Shown here one piece after another: positions 1-7,261 of a stretch of 64,000 nt of DNA. The notes under the pieces were generated by a model. It saw only the letters and a list, made by a program, of their open reading frames with translations, made no database searches and was not told the DNA's origin. The position numbers and the translations under genes are program-made. Every line of letters starts with the position of its first letter. Within the stretch, counting starts at the first letter, position 1. This stretch comes from CAVUCH01 sp963739995 (GTDB lineage: Bacteria > Acidobacteriota > Vicinamibacteria > Vicinamibacterales > JAENWD01), in the NCBI GenBank assembly GCA_963739995.1, contig CAVUCH010000019.1:124001-188000 (forward strand), given 5' to 3'.

Positions 1-1790
1 GGCTGGCGGCGCTGCCCACGCCGACGAGCCCCGGGGCGCTCAACAACTTCCTGGCGCCGCCTATCCCCGACACCATTCTGGGGGATAGCAACTACTACAT
101 GGGCCGGGTGGACGTGCAGGCGGGCAGCAATCACGTGTTCGCGAGCTTCTGGCACCAGCGGGCGCCGGCGAAGTTCTACTCACAGCTGCCGCAGGCGATT
201 GCCACCGAGACGTATTCCGACCCACAGAATTCGTGGGTGAACCGGATGAACTTCGACAAGATCCTCACGTCCACCCTCGTCAACCACATGGCAGCCGGCT
301 ACTTGAACCGGAACGAAGGGTACGGCTGCATCAATCAGGATTTCGCGGGCGATTTCCCGCAGATCGCAGGCGTGGCCGGCAACAACGTGCCGCCGACGCT
401 GGTAATGGACGAGTTCGAAGATTTCGGGTGCAACGCCGGTGTGAACGTCGGGAACATCACCACGCGCCCGACCTTCATCGTGAACGACGCGGTCACGTGG
501 GTGAAGAGCACGCACACGCTCAAGGTCGGCATGGAATGGCGCAAGATCATGGGCAACATCCACGCGAACGGCAACGAGGCCGGCACGTTCACGTTCGGCC
601 GTGGTGCTACGAGCATCCTGGGAGTCAACTCGGGAAGTCCCGTGGCCAGCCTCCTGCTGGGGGCCGCCGACAGCGCAAACGTGGCGTATCGGTCGGTGCC
701 CAGTTGGTATGCCCGGCAGCACGCCTGGATCCTGCACGCGGGCGATACCTGGCGCGTCAACGACAAGGTGACGGTGGACTACGGCCTCCGGTGGGATTAC
801 TACTCGCCCTCGTCCGAGAAGTATGACCGCATGTCATTCTTCGATCCGACTGGCGCCAACCCGGGCGCGGGTGGCCGTGCTGGCCGGATTGCCTTCGCGG
901 GCGATGCTTACGGCGAGGCCAGCTACGGCGCGCGGTACCCGGAGAAGGACTGGTATGGCGGCTTCGCCCCCCGGCTCGGCACCGTCTACTCGCTCAACGA
1001 CAAGACGGTGCTTCGCGGCGGCTGGGGGATCTTCTACACCCAGGCGTTCTACCCCGGGTGGGGCGGCGGCATCAGCCAGTTCGGGTTCTCGAATGATCCA
1101 AGCGTTAGCAGTGGCCTTGGTGGGATCGACCCCGCCATGTACCTGAACGAGGGGTTTCCAATTGGCAACTTCTCGCTGCCGCCCGACATCCGTTCGGACT
1201 ATAAGAACGGGCAGGATCTCTTCGTTGGCCAGATAAACGGGACGGGCTATCGCCCGATCGAATCCAACAAGCGGCCCTACTCGCACCAGTGGAACATCAC
1301 AGTGGACCGCGAGCTTGGCCGCCAGTTCTCGGTGAGCGTCGCATACGTCGGCAGCGCCGGCCGCCGGCTGCCGTCGAACATCGAGCCGCTGAACGCCATC
1401 GACCCGAGCCACCTCTCGCTCGGCGACCGGTTGAACGACGTCTTTCAGCCCGGAATGACCTCACTGAACGGCGTCCCGCTGCCCTACCCGGGCTGGGTCG
1501 AGCAGATGACTGCGTGCGACGCGTCAGTCGCACAGGCGCTGCGGCCGTATCCGCAGTACTGCGACAACCTGCAGGGGTTGAACGAGAACGTCGGCCGGTC
1601 GCATTACAACTCGATGCAGCTGAAGCTCGAGAAGCGGTTCTCACAGGGTGTCTACGGCCTCGTGTCGTACACGCTCTCGAAATTGAAGGAGAGCGCGGAT
1701 CCCAACACCCAGCGAGGGGCCAGCGATGATCCTCAGCGCCGTCATCTCGCCGTTCCAACGCGACCGGCAGTATACGGTCTCGCAGAGTGA
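1..1790 (+). CDS. TonB-dependent receptor (Oar-like), partial, upstream part of a frameshifted gene
   Basis: Outer-membrane beta-barrel receptor of the carboxypeptidase-regulatory/Oar-like type common in Acidobacteriota; such proteins take up large substrates, often oligosaccharides or peptides, with TonB energy. The gene enters the window already open (frame 3 from base 3), so the signal peptide, N-terminal Ig-like domain and plug are outside. What is visible is barrel sequence: alternating aromatic strands, repeated phrases such as TVDYGLRWDYYSP, DKTVLRGGWGIFY and SVAYVGSAGRRLP, and the SYTLSKLKESAD strand near the end. The frame breaks near the G-run at 1716-1719, and the barrel continues one frame over in the next entry. 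Residues after about 1720 in this frame are out-of-frame sequence. The substrate cannot be told from the sequence. Confidence 0.9.
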   Translation, partial: LAALPTPTSPGALNNFLAPPIPDTILGDSNYYMGRVDVQAGSNHVFASFWHQRAPAKFYSQLPQAIATETYSDPQNSWVNRMNFDKILTSTLVNHMAAGYLNRNEGYGCINQDFAGDFPQIAGVAGNNVPPTLVMDEFEDFGCNAGVNVGNITTRPTFIVNDAVTWVKSTHTLKVGMEWRKIMGNIHANGNEAGTFTFGRGATSILGVNSGSPVASLLLGAADSANVAYRSVPSWYARQHAWILHAGDTWRVNDKVTVDYGLRWDYYSPSSEKYDRMSFFDPTGANPGAGGRAGRIAFAGDAYGEASYGARYPEKDWYGGFAPRLGTVYSLNDKTVLRGGWGIFYTQAFYPGWGGGISQFGFSNDPSVSSGLGGIDPAMYLNEGFPIGNFSLPPDIRSDYKNGQDLFVGQINGTGYRPIESNKRPYSHQWNITVDRELGRQFSVSVAYVGSAGRRLPSNIEPLNAIDPSHLSLGDRLNDVFQPGMTSLNGVPLPYPGWVEQMTACDASVAQALRPYPQYCDNLQGLNENVGRSHYNSMQLKLEKRFSQGVYGLVSYTLSKLKESADPNTQRGASDDPQRRHLAVPTRPAVYGLAE

Positions 1791-2394
1791 CACGCCCCAC
1801 GTCTTCTCGGCGGCGCTCGTGTACGAGCTGCCTTTCGGTACGGGCAAGCGATTCGTAGACACCAGCAGCGCCGTGGTGAACGCGCTGGTCAGCGGCTGGC
1901 AGCTCAGCACCATCTACAAGTTCCAGTCTGCCCCACCGATGTATTTCCGGTCGTCAGAGTTCTGCAACGTGCCCGGTCAGTTCCGCGCGGCCTGCATCCC
2001 GGCGGTCATCGACCCAGGCAACGTCTTCGCGCAGGACAAGAGCAGCTTCGACCCTGCGCTGGGGCCGTTGTTCAACAAGGACGCCTTTGAGCCGGTCACT
2101 GCCTTCAACTACTACTTTGGCACGGGCAACCGTGTCGAAGAGAGCATCCGCGGCTTCTCGTACAAGAACCAGGACTTCACATTGATGAAGAACACGCGGC
2201 TGCCCGGCGGCACGAACGTGCAGCTCCGCCTGGAGGCGTTCAACATGTGGAACTGGCACACCTTCAGCGGTGGTGGCGCATTCGGCGACCAGGCGTTCAA
2301 CAACGATATCTCCAGCCCGAACTTCGGCACCTGGAGCAGCGGCGCGGTTACGGCACCACGGCAGATACAGCTGGGGATCCGATTCGAGTTTTAG
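1726..2394 (+). CDS. TonB-dependent receptor (Oar-like), C-terminal part after frameshift
   Basis: This is the C-terminal end of the receptor in the preceding entry, displaced by one base. It begins with the usual Oar-family phrase around VISPFQRDRQY, then DTPHVFSAALVYELPFGTG, GWQLSTIYKFQSAPP, and closes with RQIQLGIRFEF, ending in the terminal aromatic residue expected for outer-membrane barrels. Removing one G from the 1716-1719 run joins both parts into a continuous protein, so the listed ATG at 1726 is probably internal and not a real start. A strong intrinsic terminator follows 21 bases after the stop. The break may be a sequencing indel or a recent mutation. Confidence 0.85.
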   Translation: MILSAVISPFQRDRQYTVSQSDTPHVFSAALVYELPFGTGKRFVDTSSAVVNALVSGWQLSTIYKFQSAPPMYFRSSEFCNVPGQFRAACIPAVIDPGNVFAQDKSSFDPALGPLFNKDAFEPVTAFNYYFGTGNRVEESIRGFSYKNQDFTLMKNTRLPGGTNVQLRLEAFNMWNWHTFSGGGAFGDQAFNNDISSPNFGTWSSGAVTAPRQIQLGIRFEF

Positions 2395-2415
2395 GTCTCC
2401 AGGTCGGGTAAGGAC

Positions 2416-2457
2416 TGGCGCCGCGTTCGGCCCCACGGCCGAACGCGGCGCCATTTT
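2416..2457 (+). terminator. Rho-independent terminator after the TonB receptor
   Basis: A perfect 17-bp inverted repeat (2416-2432 and 2437-2453) encloses a four-base loop, CCAC, and is followed by TTTT at 2454-2457. It directly follows the receptor stop at 2394 and separates that gene from the TPR operon. It is the clearest intrinsic terminator in the window. Confidence 0.9.
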
Positions 2458-2670
2458 CGTCTTCGGGTCATCAGTCGGCGCGCGGTGTCCAGCAGAGGGC
2501 GGACGCCTGTCGCCGCCGTCGGGTATCCCACTCGCCGTTGCCAGGGTCAGTCCCGAGGCAGGACGCTGGGACGCGGCGGAGCTGGTGCTGGTGCCGGCAG
2601 TGCCGCTACACTCGATCCGACCCGCCATCGCTGCGGCGCCGTGCCGGGCGATGATGGTGCCGCAAGCAGC

Positions 2671-3654
2671 ATGTTCCGCTCACTCACTGCCCTCGCCTGT
2701 GGTCTGATGCTCGGGGCCGGTGTGCGGACGGAGGCCGCCGCCCAGCGCCCTCCTCTCGAGGCCTCGTCAGAGGCCACCAGCAACGATGCTACCCTCGCGG
2801 AGCTGGCGGCGCGGCGCCGCGCCGAGATTGACGGCGCCGTCAAGGCCCGCGACTGGACCCGTGCCGAGACGCTGCTCGTCGCCGAGATCGAACGCACGCC
2901 GAAGCCCGTCGACCTGCTGAAGATGCTGGCCGGCGTGTTCATGAACGATCGCAAGCCGCTGAACGCGGCCATTGCGCTCAAGAAGGCAGAGACGTTCGGC
3001 CCGCTCGACGCCCCGACCCGCCTGCAGCTCGCGCTCGCGTACATCGCGATGCGCCGCGGCGACTGGGCGCGCCCCGAGCTCGAGCGGCTGGCGGCGGCCG
3101 AGCCGTTGAACACCGTGTACGCGTACTGGCTCGCCCGTCTCGATTACGACCGCGGACGCTATGACGCCGCGATCGCGCGGCTGCGGACGGTGGTCGAGCG
3201 GGAGCCCGCCTTCGTTCGGGCGTACGACAACCTGGGGCTCTGTTACCAGGCGCAGCACCAGCCCGAGGAAGCTGTCCGCCAGTACCGTGAGGCGATTCGC
3301 CGCACGCGCGAGACGGGAGAGAAGTGGCCCTGGCCGTTTGTGAACCTCGGCATCCTTCTGAAGCAGCGCGGCGAGATGCAGGAAGCCGAGGCCCTCTTCA
3401 GAGAGGCGCTCGAGGCAGATCCCACGTTCGCGCCGGCGCTCTACAACCTTGGCACGGTGCTCGAGCAGACCGAGCGCACAGAGGATGCGCTGCAGATGCT
3501 GCGGCGCGCCGCCGCCGCCGACGCAACCTACGCCGAGCCACACTTTGCGCTCTCCCGCATCTACCGGCGCAAGGGCCTCACGGCGGAGGCCGACGCGGCA
3601 CTGGCAAGGTTCCAGCAACTGCGCCAATCGTCGCCGGGCGCGACGACGCCATGA
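2671..3654 (+). CDS. Exported tetratricopeptide repeat protein
   Basis: A predicted 327-residue periplasmic TPR protein. The ATG at 2671 gives a signal peptide (MFRSLTALACGLMLGAGVRTEAAAQ) and was chosen over the longer upstream reading, which is low-complexity Arg/Gly sequence. From about residue 40 the protein is helical TPR repeats, with phrases such as AYDNLGLCYQAQHQPEEAV, PFVNLGILLKQRGEMQEAE and ALYNLGTVLEQTERTEDAL carrying the conserved Gly/Ala/Tyr positions. No catalytic motif is seen. The stop overlaps the next start (ATGA at 3651-3654), so the two TPR proteins are translationally coupled. With the FG-GAP/ASPIC gene downstream and the TonB receptor upstream, it likely belongs to an envelope import or processing system; the exact role is unknown. 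Confidence 0.85.
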   Translation: MFRSLTALACGLMLGAGVRTEAAAQRPPLEASSEATSNDATLAELAARRRAEIDGAVKARDWTRAETLLVAEIERTPKPVDLLKMLAGVFMNDRKPLNAAIALKKAETFGPLDAPTRLQLALAYIAMRRGDWARPELERLAAAEPLNTVYAYWLARLDYDRGRYDAAIARLRTVVEREPAFVRAYDNLGLCYQAQHQPEEAVRQYREAIRRTRETGEKWPWPFVNLGILLKQRGEMQEAEALFREALEADPTFAPALYNLGTVLEQTERTEDALQMLRRAAAADATYAEPHFALSRIYRRKGLTAEADAALARFQQLRQSSPGATTP

Positions 3655-5234
3655 GGACGTTGCACAGGGTCGTGGGGGTCCTGCTCGCGCTGGCCATGAG
3701 CTGGCCGTGGGCAGCCGCGGCTGCCGAATCCGCTCAGGACCGCACGGTGTCGGTCGGGCAGATCCAGGCAGCACTCGAGCGGGGAGACACGGCCGGCGCG
3801 AGGGCGGCCCTCGAGGCCGCGCTCCGTGTGCAGCCGGAGGATCCCGCGCTGAACAACTTCGCCGGCGTGATTGCCGCGCAGAACGGCGATTGGCAGGCTG
3901 CCGAGAGGCACTTTCGCACGGCCATCCGCCTCGCGCCGCGGGCGGTGCCGCCGTACGAGAACCTCGGACGCCTGTACCAGGAACGGGCGGCAGTCGATCC
4001 CGAGGCGGCGACAAAGGCGCTCGAGGTCTACCGCGCGCTGCTCGCGGTGGACGCGGCGAACGTCGAAGCGCTCTTCCAGTCGGCGCTGCTGCGCGCGCGC
4101 GCTGGCGAGTTTGCCGCGTCGGGCGAGCTGCTCGACCGGCTGCCACAAGACGTGCAGAGAAGGCCCCAGGCGCTCGCCGTCCGCGTCGCCGATCTCGCCG
4201 GCAGCGGCGATGGCGCCGCGGCAGCGGTCGCCGACACGTTGGCGGCGCACCCCGACGTCGCGCCCGAAGACGTGCTCGCTGTGCTCCCCGCCTTCGAGCA
4301 CGTGCAGGGCGACGTGATCCTCGGTCGGCTCCTCTCCGCGCTCGATCGCCGGGGCATCTTGACTCCGGACCTCCTCAGGCGGCTCGCGGCCATCCACATG
4401 CAGGGCGGGCAGTTTGCCGTCGCACGTGAGACGCTCGAACGGGTCGTGGCGGCCGGCAAGCCCACTGTTCCCGTCCTGCTGGACCTGGCACGCGCCGCGG
4501 AGAAGACGGGTGATCATCAGGGAGCGCTGGGCTACCTCGCGCATGCCCGTTCGCTGGAACCGGAGAATGCGGCCGTGCATTTTCTGTTCGGCCTCGTGTA
4601 CGTCCAGCTCGAACTTGGCGCCGAGGCCTACGAATCGCTGAAGAAGGCGGTGTTGCTCGAACCCGACAATCCGGGCGTGAACTACATGATGGGCGCGGTC
4701 AGCCTGCATCGGCACGACCCGTCCGAGGCGATACCGTACTTCGAGAAGTACGTCTCGTTGGAGCCGAACGACGCGCGCGGACGGTTTGCGCTGGGCCTCG
4801 CGCGGTTTCACAGCAAGGACTTCGACGGCGCACAGCGTGACCTCGCCGAGGTGGCGGAGCGGGTCGAGACTGCAGTGGGCGCCAACTATTTCCTGGCGCG
4901 CATCGCTCGCCAGTCCGGTCGGCTCGGCGAGGCACGGGGGCATGTGGACCGCGCGATCCAGGCAAATCCGGCCTACGCGGATGCGTGGGCCGAGCTCGGG
5001 CTGCTGCAGACGCGGGCAGGGCAGTATGCGGAGGCAGAGCAGTCGCTGCAGAAGGCTCTTTCGCTCGACGCCGAGAACTACCAGGCGACCGTGAACCTCA
5101 CGGCGCTGTACACCCGCACGCGCGACCCGCGGCGTGACCAACAGGCCGCACGCCTCGATGCGCTGCAGAAGAAGCGCGGTGAGCGGGCGCAGGACTTCGT
5201 CCGGATTGTTGAGTTCGTGCCGCCGTCGCCCTGA
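3651..5234 (+). CDS. Exported tetratricopeptide repeat protein, second of pair
   Basis: A 527-residue TPR protein starting in the ATGA overlap with the preceding gene. A signal peptide is evident (MRTLHRVVGVLLALAMSWPWAAAAAESA). About a dozen TPR-like helical pairs fill the rest, for example ALNNFAGVIAAQNGDWQAAE, PYENLGRLYQERAAVDPEAA, AVHFLFGLVYVQLELGAEAY, GVNYMMGAVSLHRHDPSEAI and ADAWAELGLLQTRAGQYAEA. There is no enzymatic motif. Paired exported TPR proteins followed by an ASPIC protein recur near TonB receptors in Acidobacteriota and related phyla, which suggests a scaffolding role in the periplasm; that is inference. Confidence 0.85.
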   Translation: MRTLHRVVGVLLALAMSWPWAAAAAESAQDRTVSVGQIQAALERGDTAGARAALEAALRVQPEDPALNNFAGVIAAQNGDWQAAERHFRTAIRLAPRAVPPYENLGRLYQERAAVDPEAATKALEVYRALLAVDAANVEALFQSALLRARAGEFAASGELLDRLPQDVQRRPQALAVRVADLAGSGDGAAAAVADTLAAHPDVAPEDVLAVLPAFEHVQGDVILGRLLSALDRRGILTPDLLRRLAAIHMQGGQFAVARETLERVVAAGKPTVPVLLDLARAAEKTGDHQGALGYLAHARSLEPENAAVHFLFGLVYVQLELGAEAYESLKKAVLLEPDNPGVNYMMGAVSLHRHDPSEAIPYFEKYVSLEPNDARGRFALGLARFHSKDFDGAQRDLAEVAERVETAVGANYFLARIARQSGRLGEARGHVDRAIQANPAYADAWAELGLLQTRAGQYAEAEQSLQKALSLDAENYQATVNLTALYTRTRDPRRDQQAARLDALQKKRGERAQDFVRIVEFVPPSP

Positions 5235-5322
5235 CGCCGCCATTTGACTGCCCAACTTGTTTGCGACTGTTCGCGCCGACGAGCAACGCCCTCAGTCGGG
5301 ATGCCCGACAGGCGCTCCACAG

Positions 5323-7194
5323 ATGACGAGGGACAGGCCACTCGTGCCTCGTCGTGAATTGACCTATCTGCTGACCACCCTCGCGCTTGCGTCGGCGACG
5401 GCGATCGTGGCCCAGACGTCGCCGCCAACCGTACACGTGCCGCCCGCCTCATCGAACGCAGCGGCCGGCGTCACGTACGCCGACGCGACTGCGGCGTCAG
5501 GCATCGCTGGCTTCCGCCACGTGTCCGGGTCCGCTGCGAAGGACTACATCATCGAAGCCACCGGGTCGGGCGTCGCCCTGTTTGACGCCGACAATGATGG
5601 ACGCCTCGACATCTATCTCGTGAACGGCTCCACGCTCGATCTCGTGCGCCGGGGTGCCGCCGCTCCGCGCGCCGCGCTCTTCCGCAACAACGGCAATCGC
5701 ACCTTCACGGATATCACGGTAGATGCCGGCGTCGCGAACGAGCGCTGGGGTCAGGGCATCTGCGTGGGCGACGTCGACAACGACGGCTCCGAGGATGTCT
5801 ACGTCACGAACTTCGGCAGGAACCGGCTGTATCGCAATGCCGGCGGTCGCTTCGATGATGTTGCAGAGAAGGCCGGTGTTGCCGTCGACAGCTGGACGAC
5901 CGGGTGTGCCTTCGGCGACTACGACGGCGACGGATGGCTCGATCTGTTCGTGGCCGGCTACGTTGCCCTGGATCTCGCCAACCTGCCTCCCTCGCCCAGT
6001 GGTCCGGCAAAAGGCGGAACGTCGTCAGCGCCGTCGCCCGCGGAGCCGGCGGCGGGCAGCGTTGGCATGGGGGCGTCGTACTCGGCTGGCGTCTCGGTCT
6101 GCACCTACCGCGGCCAGCGCGTCATGTGCGGCCCGCGCGGCCTCAAAGGCGCTCGCGATCACCTGTTCCGCAACAACGGCGACGGCACGTTCACCGAAGC
6201 AAGCAAGGAGGCTGGCGTCGACGATCCGAGGGGACTCTACGGCTTTGGCGTCGCCTGGTTCGACATGGACGACGACGGCCGGCTCGATCTCCTCGTCGCC
6301 AACGACTCGGGCCCGAACCACGTGTATCGCAACCTCGGAAACGGCCGCTTCCGTGACGTGAGCTACCCCTCCGGCGCCGCGCTCGACGGCAACGGGCGCG
6401 AGCAGGCGCACATGGGGGTGGCCATCGGCGATTACGACAACGATGGCCGTGACGACATACACATCACGAACTTCGCGGACGATTTCAACGTGCTCTACCG
6501 GAACGAAGACGGCATGAGCTTCGAGGACGTGAGCTTCAAGACCGGCATCGCGCGGGTGTCCATCCCGTTTCTCGGCTGGGGCACGAATTTTTTCGACTAC
6601 GACAACGACGGCTGGCTCGACCTGCTCGTCGTCAACGGCCACGTCTACCCGGGCGTGGATGCGCTGCCCTGGAACACGACTTACGCGCAGCGCGCGCTGC
6701 TGCTGCGCAACCTGAAGGGGCACGGGTTCGACGACGTGGGTGCCGCCGCCGGCGCGCTCACGCGTCCGCACGTCTCGCGCGGCTCGGCCGTCGGCGACAT
6801 CGATGACGACGGCGGGGTGGATGTCGTCGTGAACAACGTCGACGGCACGCCGATGCTGGCGGTGAACGAGGGACGGCGCGGGCACTGGCTGACGGTCGCG
6901 CTCCGGGGCGATCCGAAGCAGAAGTGTCCACGGGACGCCATCGGCTCGGTCGTGTTCGTCACGGCCGGTGGACGCCGCGTCCGGGGTGAAGTTGCCAGCG
7001 GGCGCGGCCAGGTCTCACAGTCCGACCTCCGCGTCCACGTGGGACTGGGCGACGCGGCACGCGTCGAGAAGCTCGAAGTCCGGTGGGCGAACGGGCTGAC
7101 CGTCACGTACGCCATCACGCGGGTCGACTCGCTCGTGACCATCGATCAATCCACGGGCACGGTGACGTACGGTCCGCAGCCGTTGACCGGCTGA
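5323..7194 (+). CDS. FG-GAP/VCBS repeat protein with C-terminal ASPIC/UnbV domain
   Basis: An exported 623-residue protein of the CRTAC1/ASPIC type. The start at 5323 gives a signal-like N-terminus (MTRDRPLVPRRELTYLLTTLALAS...). It carries seven FG-GAP-type calcium-binding loops: DADNDGRLD, DVDNDGSED, DYDGDGWLD, DMDDDGRLD, DYDNDGRDD, DYDNDGWLD and DIDDDGGVD, predicting a seven-bladed propeller. The last roughly 70 residues form the ASPIC/UnbV domain (GEVASGRGQVSQSD, HVGLGDAARVEKLEVRWANG). It follows the two TPR genes by 88 bases and is probably co-transcribed with them. The molecular function of ASPIC proteins is poorly known; surface binding or adhesion is usually suggested. Confidence 0.88.
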   Translation: MTRDRPLVPRRELTYLLTTLALASATAIVAQTSPPTVHVPPASSNAAAGVTYADATAASGIAGFRHVSGSAAKDYIIEATGSGVALFDADNDGRLDIYLVNGSTLDLVRRGAAAPRAALFRNNGNRTFTDITVDAGVANERWGQGICVGDVDNDGSEDVYVTNFGRNRLYRNAGGRFDDVAEKAGVAVDSWTTGCAFGDYDGDGWLDLFVAGYVALDLANLPPSPSGPAKGGTSSAPSPAEPAAGSVGMGASYSAGVSVCTYRGQRVMCGPRGLKGARDHLFRNNGDGTFTEASKEAGVDDPRGLYGFGVAWFDMDDDGRLDLLVANDSGPNHVYRNLGNGRFRDVSYPSGAALDGNGREQAHMGVAIGDYDNDGRDDIHITNFADDFNVLYRNEDGMSFEDVSFKTGIARVSIPFLGWGTNFFDYDNDGWLDLLVVNGHVYPGVDALPWNTTYAQRALLLRNLKGHGFDDVGAAAGALTRPHVSRGSAVGDIDDDGGVDVVVNNVDGTPMLAVNEGRRGHWLTVALRGDPKQKCPRDAIGSVVFVTAGGRRVRGEVASGRGQVSQSDLRVHVGLGDAARVEKLEVRWANGLTVTYAITRVDSLVTIDQSTGTVTYGPQPLTG

Positions 7195-7247
7195 CCGCCG
7201 ACGCGCCGGGATCGCCGGTCGGTCACACCAGCTCAGCCAAATAGCGA

Positions 7248-7253
7248 TATACT
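7248..7253 (+). promoter_or_regulatory. -10 hexamer TATACT, predicted leaderless start
   Basis: TATACT at 7248-7253 matches the sigma-70 -10 consensus at five of six positions and ends only eight bases before the kinase ATG at 7262. No Shine-Dalgarno sequence fits between. Transcription would start at or within a couple of bases of the ATG, giving a leaderless mRNA. No strong -35 is visible. Confidence 0.55.
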
Positions 7254-7261
7254 TCGCCCCA

